A DNA stretch of 64,000 nt from Lichenicola sp964658455 (GCA_964658455.1 CAZZZA010000002.1:1-64000), one strand, 5' to 3'; shown: positions 25,691 to 36,543, counted from the first letter of the stretch. The notes: generated from the sequence alone by a model not told the origin. A program made the numbers and translations.

Positions 25691-27091
25691 ATGCGGGGAA
25701 TGGAGGCGGCGTACGGTATGGCGACGATGACGGACGTGATGGACGGGCTGGTCGACCGGCTGGCGGAGCTTCCGCCAGCCACGATCCGCGGCCGGGTCGC
25801 CGGGATCTCGGGGCTGGGGGTCGAACTGGCCGGTCTCGATCATCACGCCGCGATCGGTGACCGGATCGCGCTGCGGCCACGTGGCGGCCCGCCGGTCACC
25901 GCCGAGATCGTCGGGTTCAGGGCCGGCCATGCGCAGGCGATGGCGTTCGGTCCACTGGACGGGCTCGGCCCGGGAAGCGTGGCGTCGATTGATTTCGGCG
26001 GCCGTGCCGGCCTGCGCGGCGGGCAACTGCCGGTCAGCGAGCGGTGGCTGGGCCGGGTCATCGACCCGCTCGGCCGCCCCATGGACGGAAAGGGCCCGCT
26101 GGCCCGTGGCACGTCCTCCAGGCCGGTCCGGGCGGCGCCGCCCGAAGCCACCCGCCGGGCGAGGCTCGGGCCGCGGCTCGATCTCGGCATACGCGTGCTC
26201 AACGCCTTCACCACCTGCCGCCGGGGTCAGCGTCTCGGGTTGTTCGCCGGCTCGGGGGTCGGAAAATCGACCCTGCTCTCGATGCTGGCCAGACATACCG
26301 ATTGCGATGTGGCGGTGATCTCGCTGGTCGGAGAGCGCGGGCGCGAGGTTCGCGAATTCATTGAGGACGATCTCGGCGAGGCCGGCCTGGCCCGGTCGGT
26401 GGTGGTGATCGCGACCTCCGATACGCCGCCGCTGATGCGGCGGGAGGCGGCCTATTCGGCGATGGCGGTCGCCGAGCATTTCCGCGACCAGGGCAAATCG
26501 GTCCTGCTGATGATGGACAGTGTGACCCGGTTCTGCCTGGCTCTGCGCGAGATCGGCCTGTCGGCGGGGGAGCCTCCGGCGACCAGGGGCTATCCGCCGA
26601 GCGTGTTCGCAGAATTGCCGCGTCTGCTCGAGCGCGCCGGTCCGGGGCAGCTGCGCGCCGATGGCCCGGCCGGCTACATCACCGCGCTCTTCACCGTTCT
26701 CGTCGAGGGCGACGACCATAACGAGCCGGTGGCGGATGCGGTGCGCGGGATCCTGGACGGGCACGTGGTGATGGATCGCAGGATCGGCGAGCAGGGACGC
26801 TACCCGGCGGTCGATGTGCTGCGCTCGCTCTCGCGCTCGGTTCCCGGCTGCAACGGCGAGGAAGAGAATGCGCTCGCACGCCGGGTCCGCGGCTTGCTGG
26901 CGACCCATGCGGAAATCGCCGACATGGTGCGGCTGGGCGCCTATCGGGCGGGGAGCGATCCGGCGGTCGACGAGGCGATCCGTCTGGTGCCACGGATTGA
27001 GGCGGTACTCGCCCAGGCGCGCGGGGACAGCACCTCGATCGAAGGAAGCTTCGCCGCTCTCAGGGACCTGTTCGCCGAAGGCGCGTCATGA
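25691..27091 (+). CDS. fliI: Flagellum-specific export ATPase FliI
   Basis: ATPase of the flagellar type III export apparatus, related to F1-beta. Start ATG 25691 (GGGAG upstream) gives 466 residues; ATG 25718 is an alternative. The P-loop GLFAGSGVGKST is near residue 190, the Walker B region LLMMDSVTRFC near 275, and the family motifs GERGREVREFIEDDLG and GYPPSVFAELPRLLERAG are present. The gene is divergent from ctrA and overlaps fliJ by 4 bp. Confidence 0.95.
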   Translation: MRGMEAAYGMATMTDVMDGLVDRLAELPPATIRGRVAGISGLGVELAGLDHHAAIGDRIALRPRGGPPVTAEIVGFRAGHAQAMAFGPLDGLGPGSVASIDFGGRAGLRGGQLPVSERWLGRVIDPLGRPMDGKGPLARGTSSRPVRAAPPEATRRARLGPRLDLGIRVLNAFTTCRRGQRLGLFAGSGVGKSTLLSMLARHTDCDVAVISLVGERGREVREFIEDDLGEAGLARSVVVIATSDTPPLMRREAAYSAMAVAEHFRDQGKSVLLMMDSVTRFCLALREIGLSAGEPPATRGYPPSVFAELPRLLERAGPGQLRADGPAGYITALFTVLVEGDDHNEPVADAVRGILDGHVVMDRRIGEQGRYPAVDVLRSLSRSVPGCNGEEENALARRVRGLLATHAEIADMVRLGAYRAGSDPAVDEAIRLVPRIEAVLAQARGDSTSIEGSFAALRDLFAEGAS

Positions 27092-27510
27092 GGCGCGATC
27101 CGCTGCAGGCGATGCTGCGTATCCGCCAGTCGGCCCTGGATCAGGCGCAGGCGGCGCTGGCCGCTGCCTATGCGGCCGAGCGGGAGGCGACGCAGCGGGT
27201 GCGCGAGGCGACCGAGGCGCTCGAGCTGGAAACGCGGGCAGCCGGCAGTCTCGCGGCCGGCGACGAGGCCGTGGAGAATTTCGCCCGCTGGTTGCCGCTG
27301 GGCCGGCGTCGGATCAGCGATGCACAGCAGGCGCAGCACGAGGCGACCGTGTCGCTCGACCGGCTGCGCGCGGTGCTGGCCCTGGCGCGGGCCGGTGTCA
27401 GGACCGTGGAAGCTCTGATCGAGGAGCGGCGGCGCGAGCAGCAACGGCTGGCGATGCGCAAGGAGCAGCATGCGATAGACGAGATCGCCGCGTCACGGCG
27501 GGCGCGGTAG
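27088..27510 (+). CDS. fliJ: Flagellar export chaperone FliJ-like
   Basis: Probable central stalk of the FliI hexamer and chaperone escort. At 140 residues it is almost wholly helical and rich in Ala, Arg, Gln and Glu, with a long predicted coiled coil over residues 10-135, as FliJ and the gamma subunit show. Sequence conservation in this family is low; the call rests on fold pattern, length and the ATGA overlap with fliI. Confidence 0.8.
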   Translation: MRRDPLQAMLRIRQSALDQAQAALAAAYAAEREATQRVREATEALELETRAAGSLAAGDEAVENFARWLPLGRRRISDAQQAQHEATVSLDRLRAVLALARAGVRTVEALIEERRREQQRLAMRKEQHAIDEIAASRRAR

Positions 27511-27513
27511 GCA

Positions 27514-27533
27514 GGGCGGGCGTCGGCCCGCCC
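27514..27533. terminator. Bidirectional hairpin between fliJ and the YqjE-like gene
   Basis: Perfect 8-bp stem GGGCGGGC / GCCCGCCC with loop GTCG lies between two convergent stop codons. There is no U-tract on either side. Confidence 0.55.
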
Positions 27534-27537
27534 CGCA

Positions 27538-27981
27538 TTAGGGGCGCCGGCGACGCTGTGGCGCCAGCTTGCGCAGCAGTCCCCAGGCCGAGCGGCCGGC
27601 GAACCGGCCGGCGGGCCCGGTGATCGCCGACGTCACCGCGGTCAGGGCGACCGCGCTCCGCAGTTCCGCCAGCGTGCGGTCGCGGGTGATGCGCGCCTCC
27701 ATCTCGAGCACGCTGGGCTGCTTGCTGCGACCCAGCACCACCAGGATCAGCGCGATCAGCAGATCGACGCCGAACACGGTGACCGACGACCAGACGATCC
27801 CGAAATGCCACGGCCCGTCGCAGAGCGACCAGAGCACCACATGAGCGCCGAGCACCGCGAGCAGCCCGAACACCGCCCCCAGGACGAGGAAGGCGGCCTG
27901 TCTGCCGTAGCGCAGGAGCTGCCGTTTGAAACGCAGGCCCTCCGCGGCTGCGGCGAGCTTGGCGAGATCGACGGCTTTCAT
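27538..27981 (-). CDS. YqjE-like holin-superfamily membrane protein
   Basis: A 147-residue inner-membrane protein with two long hydrophobic spans (about residues 30-52 and 65-85) and a basic C-terminus ending QRRRRP. The layout matches the putative holin-X/YqjE group that accompanies YqjD-type proteins. It is 10 bp downstream of a YqjD-like gene on the same strand, as in the yqjD-yqjE pair of enterobacteria. Function of the group is unclear; envelope stress or stationary phase is suggested for the relatives. Confidence 0.6.
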   Translation of the reverse strand: MKAVDLAKLAAAAEGLRFKRQLLRYGRQAAFLVLGAVFGLLAVLGAHVVLWSLCDGPWHFGIVWSSVTVFGVDLLIALILVVLGRSKQPSVLEMEARITRDRTLAELRSAVALTAVTSAITGPAGRFAGRSAWGLLRKLAPQRRRRP

Positions 27982-27991
27982 GCTCTGGTTC

Positions 27992-28273
27992 CTAGCGGAG
28001 GATGCGGCCGACCAGATAACCGACCACGGCGACGATGCCGATAGCGATGATCGGCTGGCTGCGCACCTGGGCGGACACGTTCTCGACCTGCGCGGTGGTC
28101 ATGGTGCGCGCGCTGTTGACGGCGGTCTCGGCCTTGTCGGCCGCGTCGGCGATCACCGGGGTGACGCGCTGGTTCAGGAGCTGTTCGACCTGCGCCCGCA
28201 GGCTCTGGATCTGGTCCTGGGTGTCGCTGGCGACGTCCTTGACGGTTTTGGCGGTTTTCTTCGAGAACAGCAT
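27992..28273 (-). CDS. DUF883/YqjD-type membrane-anchored protein
   Basis: A 93-residue protein with a long amphipathic N-terminal helix (residues 5-68, Gln/Ala/Glu-rich, KDVASDTQDQIQSLRAQVEQ) and one C-terminal membrane anchor (PIIAIGIVAVVGYLVGRIL). This is the ElaB/YqjD/DUF883 pattern. In E. coli YqjD tethers ribosomes to the membrane in stationary phase; whether this one does so is not visible. It starts 54 bp from the divergent ABC gene. Confidence 0.8.
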   Translation of the reverse strand: MLFSKKTAKTVKDVASDTQDQIQSLRAQVEQLLNQRVTPVIADAADKAETAVNSARTMTTAQVENVSAQVRSQPIIAIGIVAVVGYLVGRILR

Positions 28274-28327
28274 CGGCGTACCCTCACATGACAGGGCTGA
28301 CGAACGCTGCCATGTGGGCCAAGTTCC

Positions 28328-29467
28328 ATGTCGCCGATGACCAGCACCGCCGACCCCATCCCGCCCCGCCTGGCGCTCGACCGGATCAGCGCCCTCGGCG
28401 CGCCCGGCTCGGGCAGGCTGTTGCGCGCGGTGACGTTCAGCGTGCCGGCGGGCCGCTGCCTTGCCGTGCTCGGCAGCGACGATGACGGCGCCGCGCTGCT
28501 GCTCGACTTGGTGGCGGGGCACGCCGCGCACGGCAGCGGCACGATCCGTCTCGACGGGCAGGCGCTGGAGCGACGGCCGCCGCAGGCACGCGGGGTCGGC
28601 GTGGTCTCGAGCCGCGACCCGCTGTTCGCGCATCTCGACGTGGCCGGCAACATCGCCTTTCCGCTGCGCGCGCGCAGCATCGAAGCCGGCGAGCGGGCGC
28701 GACGGGTGGGCGACGCGCTGGCGCTGCTCGGTCTCGACGCGGTGGCCGGACTGCGTCCGCGGGCGCTGCAGGCCGGCGACCGGGTGCGGACCGCGATCGC
28801 CCGGGCGCTGGTCGCGGCCCCGGCGCTGCTGGCGCTGCACGCCCCGTTCCTGGGCGTGGCGCCGGCCGAACGCGCCGCGCTGCAGCGCTCGCTGCGTCGC
28901 CTGGTGCGGGCGCGCGGCCTGACGGTGCTGCTCTGCACCGCCGACCGGGACGAGGCGCTGTTCCTGGGCGACGAGATCGGCGTTCTCGACGCGGGCACGC
29001 TGCACCAGGTCGGGACGGCGCCGGAGCTGCTGGACCGGCCCGCCGACGCGGTCGTGGCCGCCAGGATCGGCGATGCCAACCTGTTGCCCGGCCGGATCGA
29101 CCGGCTCGACGACGACACCGCGCTGGTGCGTCTGGCCAGCGGCCACGCGCTGGAGGCCGAGCCGGTCGGCACGCTCGAGGCGGGCGCGCCATGCGTGCTG
29201 TGCGTGCGGCCGGAGCGGATCGCCATCGCCATGCTGTCGCGTCCGGACGCCGCCGGCGGCCACGACGTCGCCGGCGGCGACGCGCTGCCGGCCATGCTGC
29301 AGGAGGCGATCCATTTCGGCGACCATCTGCGGCTGCGGTTCCGGCTCGCCGACGGCACCGAGCTGCTGGTGCGGCGGCCGGCATCGGCCTCGATGGCCGA
29401 ACTGCGCCCCGACCGGATGGCGCTGCTCGCCTGGCAGGCGCACCAGGCCCGGGTGTTCGCCGCCTAG
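28328..29467 (+). CDS. PotA-like ABC ATPase homologue lacking all nucleotide-binding motifs
   Basis: The fold matches the spermidine/putrescine-type ABC ATPase, 379 residues including a C-terminal TOBE region (VLCVRPERIAI). Every catalytic element is changed. The P-loop reads GSDDDGAA (49-56), with no Lys or Thr. The Q-loop is VVSSRDPLF. The signature LSGGQ is LQAGD. Walker B plus Glu is LHAP instead of LDEP. The switch His is Ala in CTADRDEAL. The frame is unbroken and codon use resembles neighbours, so this is not a simple pseudogene. It cannot be expected to hydrolyse ATP. A PotD-like gene follows after 156 bp; see also the half-size permease at 32103. Confidence 0.85.
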   Translation: MSPMTSTADPIPPRLALDRISALGAPGSGRLLRAVTFSVPAGRCLAVLGSDDDGAALLLDLVAGHAAHGSGTIRLDGQALERRPPQARGVGVVSSRDPLFAHLDVAGNIAFPLRARSIEAGERARRVGDALALLGLDAVAGLRPRALQAGDRVRTAIARALVAAPALLALHAPFLGVAPAERAALQRSLRRLVRARGLTVLLCTADRDEALFLGDEIGVLDAGTLHQVGTAPELLDRPADAVVAARIGDANLLPGRIDRLDDDTALVRLASGHALEAEPVGTLEAGAPCVLCVRPERIAIAMLSRPDAAGGHDVAGGDALPAMLQEAIHFGDHLRLRFRLADGTELLVRRPASASMAELRPDRMALLAWQAHQARVFAA

Positions 29468-29623
29468 CGCCGATACCGCCATCAGGGCGCGCATTGCTCA
29501 CAGATGGTTACAGTCGGGCGCGAGTTGATCTAGGGTCTGGCGGTTGACCTTCTCGGCCTCGGCCGGACCCTTTCCTTCGACGGACCGGCAGGTCGCCCGG
29601 ACCGCGCCGAGACCGATCGCAGC

Positions 29624-30781
29624 GTGACATTCCCCCCGTCTCTCGTTCGCCCACCGTTCCAGCGTGCCCTGTTGCGCCGCCTGGTCCTGGCGGGCGCGAT
29701 GCTCGGTCCGGCGGCGGGGGTCGCGCGCGGATCGGTCCATGCCGCGTCGCCGCCGACGCCGCCGGCCCTGTCTGTCGCCACGATCGGCGGCGCGCTGCAG
29801 GATGCGCAGCAGAGCGCGTTCTTCGCCCCCTTCACCGCCGCCACGCAGATGAAACTGCGGGTCGAACGCTGGGATGGCGGGCTGGCGACGCTGCAGGAGC
29901 AGGCCAGCCTCGGGTCCGGCGCCGAGGCCGCCGGGCTGGCGATCATGGACGACACCGCGGCGCTGGCCGCCTGCGCGCAGGGCCTGCTGCTGCCGATCGA
30001 TCCCTCTGCGATCCCGGCGCTGACCACCGGCAACGCGCCGCTCGACGTGGATTCGATCAGCCCGTGCGGCATCGGCGCCTTCCGTGTGGCGCTGGTGCTG
30101 GCCTGGGACAAGAGCCGCATCGACACCGCGCCGACCTGGTCGGCGTTCTGGGACGTGGCGCGACGGCCCGGCAAGCGCGGCCTGCCGCGTGATCCGCGCG
30201 GCACGCTGGAGATCGCGCTGCTGGCCGACGGGGTGGCGCCGGACGCGCTCTATCGCACGCTCGGCAGCGAGGCCGGACTGAACCGCGCCTTCCGCAAGCT
30301 CGACCAGCTCAAGCCCTATGTCGTCTGGTGGCAGACCGCCGCGCAGGCGGTGCAGATCATCGAGACCGGCGCGGTGCTGATGACCAGCGCCCCGAACAGC
30401 GACATCGCGGTCGCCAACCGCGCCGGCCACCGCGATTTCGGCATCCAGTGGCAGCAGAGCCTGAGCACGATGCTCGACTGGGTGCTGCCGGGCCGGCCGG
30501 CTCCGGTCAACGCGCAGGCCGGGCCGTCCGATCGCGAACGGCAGGCCTATGCGCTGATCGGCTTCACCCTGGATCCGGCCAGGCAGGCCGATTTCGTCAC
30601 CCACTATCCGGCGCAGAGCCTGCTGCGCCAGGCGCCGTTGCCCGATGGCGCGCTGCCGCCGGACAGCGCCGAGGCGTCGGCGCACCAGCGCGACGCCACG
30701 CGGATCGATGCCGCGTTCTGGGCCGCGCACCTGGCGGCGATCAAGGCGCGGTTCGACGCCTGGATCGCCAAGCCGCCCTGA
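29624..30781 (+). CDS. PotD-like extracellular solute-binding protein
   Basis: Periplasmic binding protein of family 1/PotD type, 385 residues from GTG 29624. An N-terminal signal with twin arginine (LLRRLVLAGA) ends near an ALA-type site before residue 45, so export, possibly by Tat, is likely. The mature part has the layout seen in polyamine binders (SVATIGGALQDAQQSAFFAPFTAATQMKL at the start, in part; WSAFWDVARRPGKRGLPRDPR in the middle; YPAQSLLRQAPLP near the end). Ligand is unknown. Its only transporter-like partners in the window are the motif-less ATPase upstream and a truncated permease; no full permease is present. Confidence 0.82.
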   Translation: MTFPPSLVRPPFQRALLRRLVLAGAMLGPAAGVARGSVHAASPPTPPALSVATIGGALQDAQQSAFFAPFTAATQMKLRVERWDGGLATLQEQASLGSGAEAAGLAIMDDTAALAACAQGLLLPIDPSAIPALTTGNAPLDVDSISPCGIGAFRVALVLAWDKSRIDTAPTWSAFWDVARRPGKRGLPRDPRGTLEIALLADGVAPDALYRTLGSEAGLNRAFRKLDQLKPYVVWWQTAAQAVQIIETGAVLMTSAPNSDIAVANRAGHRDFGIQWQQSLSTMLDWVLPGRPAPVNAQAGPSDRERQAYALIGFTLDPARQADFVTHYPAQSLLRQAPLPDGALPPDSAEASAHQRDATRIDAAFWAAHLAAIKARFDAWIAKPP

Positions 30782-30784
30782 AGC

Positions 30785-31990
30785 TCAGGCGGCGCGGGCC
30801 AGGCTGAAATCCGACCAGGCTTCCGACAGCGCCGACACCAGATGGTCGATATCGGCCTCGCTGTGCAGCGGCGTCGCGGTCAGGCGCAGCCGCTCGGTGC
30901 CGCGCGCCACGGTCGGGTAGTTGATCGGCTGCACATACACGCCGTGGCGGTCGAGCAGCTGCTCGGAGATCTCCCGGCAGCGCACCGGGTCGCCGACGAT
31001 CAGCGGCACGATGTGGCTCGGATTGCGCAGGTGCGGCAGGCCTTCCGCGTCGAGCCGGCGGCGCAGCGCTGCGACCCGCTGGCGATGCTGGTGGCGCTCC
31101 TCGTTGCTCTGCCGCAGGTGGCGCACGCTGGCGAGGGCGGCGGCGGCCACCGCCGGGGGCAGCGCGGACGAGAAGATGAAGCCGGAGGCGAACGAGCGCA
31201 CGAAGTCGCAGAGCGCCGCCGACCCGGCGATGTAGCCGCCGACCACGCCGTAGCCCTTGGCCAGCGTGCCCTCGATCACCGTCAACCGGTCGCGCACGCC
31301 GTCGCGGTCGCTGATGCCGCCGCCCTGGTCGCCATAGAGGCCGACGCCGTGCACCTCGTCGAGATAGGTCATCGCCTTGTGCTTCTCCGCGACGTCGCAG
31401 AGCGCGGCCAGCGGCGCGACGTCGCCATCCATCGAATACACCGATTCGAAGGCGACGATCTTGGGCGCGTCGGGCGGCAGCGACGACAGCACCCGGTCGA
31501 GGTCCTCGGGGTCGTTATGCGCGAAGACGTGCTTGGGCGCGCGGCTATGGCGCATGCCCTCGATCATCGAGGCGTGGTTGGCGGCGTCCGACAGCACGAC
31601 GCAGCCGGGCATCTTGGCGGCCAGGGTGCCGATCGTCGCCCAGTTCGACATGTAGCCAGAGGTGAACAGCAGCGCCGCCTCCTTGCCGTGCAGGGCGGCG
31701 AGTTCGCGTTCGAGCGCCACGTGCTGCGGGCTGGTACCGGAGATGTTGCGGGTGCCGCCGGCGCCGGCGCCGTGCTTCTCGACCGCGTCGCGCATCGCGG
31801 CGATGACCGCCGGGTGCTGCCCCATGCCGAGATAGTCGTTCGAGCACCAGACCGTGACCTCGCGGCCGATGCCGTGATGGAAGGCGCGCGGAAACCGCCC
31901 GGCGATCCGCTCCAGCTCGGCGAAGTAGCGGTAGTTGCCGTCACGCTTCAGGTCGGCGAGCTGCGCGCGGAAGAAGGTCTCGTACCACAT
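30785..31990 (-). CDS. hemA: 5-aminolevulinate synthase
   Basis: PLP enzyme that condenses glycine and succinyl-CoA to 5-aminolevulinate, the first committed step of haem synthesis in alphaproteobacteria (Shemin route). At 401 residues the family features are clear: VWCSNDYLGMGQHP, GAGAGGTRNISGT, the PLP-Lys in GTLAKGYGVVGGY near residue 245, and FSSALPP. The ATG at 31990 has an AGGA 5 nt upstream. It sits between the two rightward transporter-derived segments but on the other strand. Confidence 0.96.
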   Translation of the reverse strand: MWYETFFRAQLADLKRDGNYRYFAELERIAGRFPRAFHHGIGREVTVWCSNDYLGMGQHPAVIAAMRDAVEKHGAGAGGTRNISGTSPQHVALERELAALHGKEAALLFTSGYMSNWATIGTLAAKMPGCVVLSDAANHASMIEGMRHSRAPKHVFAHNDPEDLDRVLSSLPPDAPKIVAFESVYSMDGDVAPLAALCDVAEKHKAMTYLDEVHGVGLYGDQGGGISDRDGVRDRLTVIEGTLAKGYGVVGGYIAGSAALCDFVRSFASGFIFSSALPPAVAAAALASVRHLRQSNEERHQHRQRVAALRRRLDAEGLPHLRNPSHIVPLIVGDPVRCREISEQLLDRHGVYVQPINYPTVARGTERLRLTATPLHSEADIDHLVSALSEAWSDFSLARAA

Positions 31991-32102
31991 GGCTTCCTCA
32001 TGGCTTGTTTTGCGCGATCTTCCTCCAAGCCGCGCCGGATCGCTACAGTGATGCATACCGGCGGCGACAGGAGCCTGACATGACCATGGGGCGCCTCGGG
32101 CC

Positions 32103-32552
32103 ATGACCGCGCTGGCGGTCGCGATCCTGCTGGCCGGGCTGCTCGCGGGCCTGGCGGGGCGGCTGGGCGCGGCGGCGGTGCGGGCGGGCATCATGCTGGC
32201 CACGGCGCTGCTGCTGCCCGGCATCGCCCTGGCGCTGGCGCCCAATCTGGTGGCCGCGTTCTGGCCGGCCGGCATGCGCCCGGTGGCGCCGGGCGGGCTG
32301 GGGTCCTGGCTGCTGGAATGGCGGCTGCTGGGCGCGCTGCCGCTGCTGCTGCTGCCGGTGCTGGGCGTGCTGGCGCGGATGCCGCCGGGTCAGGCCAGGG
32401 CCGCCGCCGGGCTCGGGGCCGGTGCTGCGGCGCGTCTGCGACTGCTCTGGCTGCCGCAGCTCGGCCCCGCCTGCCTGCTTGGGCTGACCCTCGCCGCGAC
32501 GCTGGCCGTCGTCGCCGAGGCTTTGCTTTCCTCCCCGTCCGGCTGGCCCTAG
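32103..32552 (+). CDS. Half-size ABC permease-like membrane protein
   Basis: A 149-residue, very hydrophobic protein with about four spans. Its C-terminal part reads RAAAGLGAGAAARLRLLW followed by LPQLGP, which fits the EAA loop of binding-protein-dependent permeases (EAA---G----------I-LP), and is followed by one more span. PotB/PotC proteins are nearly twice this length, so the N-terminal half is missing. It could be a relic of the permease that once served the PotA/PotD-like genes at 28.3-30.8 kb, or an unrelated Leu/Ala-rich membrane protein. No clear Shine-Dalgarno is present. Confidence 0.5.
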   Translation: MTALAVAILLAGLLAGLAGRLGAAAVRAGIMLATALLLPGIALALAPNLVAAFWPAGMRPVAPGGLGSWLLEWRLLGALPLLLLPVLGVLARMPPGQARAAAGLGAGAAARLRLLWLPQLGPACLLGLTLAATLAVVAEALLSSPSGWP

Positions 32553-32561
32553 ACTGAAACG

Positions 32562-33055
32562 ATGGCGGTCGCGCTCCCGTTCTGGAAAAGCAAATCCCTG
32601 GACCAGATGACCGACGCGGAGTGGGAATCGCTCTGCGACGGCTGCGGCCGGTGCTGCCTGCACAAGCTGCGCGACGACGACACCGACGTGATCCACCACA
32701 CCAACGTCGCCTGCCGGCTGCTCGACATCGAGAGCTGCGCCTGCTCGGACTATCCGGGCCGCCGGCGCAAGGTGCCCGACTGCGTCCAGCTCACCCCGGC
32801 GGCGCTGGCCGAGATCGACTGGCTGCCGCCGAGCTGCGGCTACCGTCGGATCGCCGAGGGGCGCGGGCTGGCCTGGTGGCATCCGCTGGTGTCCGGCAGC
32901 CGCGAGACCGTGCACGAGGCCGGGGTCTCGGTGCGCGGCCGGGCGATCGACGAGCGGGTCGCGGGCGAACTCGACCAGCATCTGGTGGACTGGCCGGGCC
33001 GCGCGCCGCGTGCGCCGCGACCGGTGGTCCGCCACCTGCCGGCCACGCGCGGGCG

Positions 33056-33059
<4 letters not shown>
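32562..33059 (+). CDS. YcgN/UPF0260-type cysteine-cluster protein
   Basis: A 165-residue cytoplasmic protein with the cysteine cluster of the YcgN/YkgJ family: CDGCGRCCLHK near residue 25, then NVACRLLDIESCACSDYPGRR and PDCVQL. The cysteines probably bind a metal or iron-sulfur cluster; biochemical role in the family is not established. It follows the permease-like gene by 9 bp and overlaps the next gene by 4 bp. Confidence 0.88.
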
Positions 33060-33838
<779 letters not shown>

Positions 33839-33843
33839 GGGGT

Positions 33844-33871
33844 TTGTCTGACGGCTTGATCCGGCTAGTTC
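33844..33871 (+). promoter_or_regulatory. Possible promoter of tRNA-Leu
   Basis: TTGTCT and TAGTTC spaced by 16 bp end 11 bp before the tRNA. The -10 match is only fair. Confidence 0.35.
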
Positions 33872-33882
33872 TGGTGCCGGCG

Positions 33883-33967
33883 GCCCGCCTGGCGGAATGG
33901 TAGACGCAGCGGACTTAAAATCCGCAGCCCGTAGGGCGTGCCGGTTCGAGTCCGGCGGCGGGCACCA
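33883..33967 (+). tRNA. tRNA-Leu (anticodon TAA), CCA encoded
   Basis: Class II tRNA with a long variable arm. The acceptor stem is GCCCGCC / GGCGGGC, the anticodon stem GCGGA / TCCGC encloses CTTAAAA (anticodon TAA), and the variable arm around GCCCGTAGGGCGT precedes T-arm CCGGTTCGAGTCCGG. ACCA is encoded at the 3' end. Confidence 0.96.
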
Positions 33968-34100
33968 TGCAAGGACGGTGGCTCGGCAGGGTGTGAACGA
34001 ACCACCGTCACGGTCTGGCGGGGCCACACCCTCCGAGCCTTACGCGCCGACACCCGCGCCGGGATAGCCGCTCGGCCGGCGCCGCTCTATGCTCGGCAGC

Positions 34101-34114
34101 GGAACGTTTTTTCG
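34101..34114. promoter_or_regulatory. IolR-type near-operator before the RpiR-family gene
   Basis: GGAA-CGTTTT-TTCG matches GGAA-N6-TTCC at 7 of 8 positions, 14 bp before the start codon at 34129. GGAA-N6-TTCC is reported as the motif of the RpiR-type inositol regulator in Sinorhizobium, so it may mediate autoregulation here. Confidence 0.4.
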
Positions 34115-34128
34115 CTGGACGCCACGGC

Positions 34129-35007
34129 ATGGATGACGACCGGACACCGGACGGGCTCAAGACACCAAGGGACTTCGCCAGCCTGCGCGCCCTGATCGTC
34201 AGCCGCCGCGCCCTGCTGCCGAAACGGCTGGTGCAGGTCGCCGAGTTCGCTGTCGACCATCCGCAGGAGATCGCGTTCGGCCGTGTCGCCGACATCGCCG
34301 GCCAGGCCGGCGTGCAGCCTTCCACCCTGGTCAGGTTCGCGCAGACCCTGGGCTATTCCGGTTTCACCGACCTGCAGGCGGTGTTCCAGGCCCATGCGCG
34401 CCAGCGCTGGCCGGACTACCGGCAGCGTCTGGAGATGCTCGGCGACGATGCCGCCGACGGCGCGCCGGCCAGTCCGGTCTCGCGCCTGCAGGGCTTCGTC
34501 CATGCCGCGCAGATCTCGGTGCAGCATCTCGAACAGACCATCGACCACGAGGCGCTCGACCAGGCGGTGGCGCTGCTGTCGGGCGCCGAAATCGTCTATC
34601 TGGTCGGCATGCGCCGGGTCTATCCGGTGGCGCTGTATCTGCTCTACGCGCTGCAGCGGCTGGGCATACGCTGCGCGCTGATCGACAATGCCGGCGGCCT
34701 CGGCGCCCGCCAGGTCGAGCTGATCGAGCCCGGCGCGGTGATGCTGTCCGTCACCTTCACCCCCTACGCGCCGGAGACGATCGAGATCTCCACCGCGGCG
34801 GCGCGGCGCGGGCTGCGGATCGTCGGCATCACCGACAGCCCGTTCTCGCCGCTGACCCCGCTGTCCGAGATCTGGCTCGAGGTCGCCGAGACCGACCATG
34901 CCGGGTTCCGGTCGCTGTCGGCCACCTTCGCGCTCGCCACCACGCTCGCGGTCTCGATCGCCGAGCGCCGCGGCATCGACGCGCTGGGCGACCCGAAGCC
35001 GCCCTGA
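34129..35007 (+). CDS. MurR/RpiR-family regulator, probable inositol-catabolism regulator
   Basis: A 292-residue transcription factor with an N-terminal RpiR-type HTH (VADIAGQAGVQPSTLVRFAQTLGYSGFTDLQ, in part, near residues 50-85) and a C-terminal SIS sugar-phosphate-binding domain (EIVYLVGMRRVYPVALYL; GLRIVGITDSPFSPLTPLS). The neighbourhood of iol and mmsA genes and the GGAA-N6-TTCC sites suggest it is the IolR of this organism, sensing a phosphorylated inositol intermediate. It converges on mmsA with a 20-bp gap. Confidence 0.85.
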   Translation: MDDDRTPDGLKTPRDFASLRALIVSRRALLPKRLVQVAEFAVDHPQEIAFGRVADIAGQAGVQPSTLVRFAQTLGYSGFTDLQAVFQAHARQRWPDYRQRLEMLGDDAADGAPASPVSRLQGFVHAAQISVQHLEQTIDHEALDQAVALLSGAEIVYLVGMRRVYPVALYLLYALQRLGIRCALIDNAGGLGARQVELIEPGAVMLSVTFTPYAPETIEISTAAARRGLRIVGITDSPFSPLTPLSEIWLEVAETDHAGFRSLSATFALATTLAVSIAERRGIDALGDPKPP

Positions 35008-35027
35008 CCCGCCGCGCCGCGGCCTGC

Positions 35028-36524
<1,497 letters not shown>

Positions 36525-36543
36525 GGCGGCAAACCCCTGCGGA

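Noticed and set aside
28328..29467. Explaining the ATPase as an ordinary pseudogene or sequencing error
   Set aside because: There is no internal stop or frameshift, and the changes are substitutions confined to the catalytic motifs, so it is listed as a coding gene.
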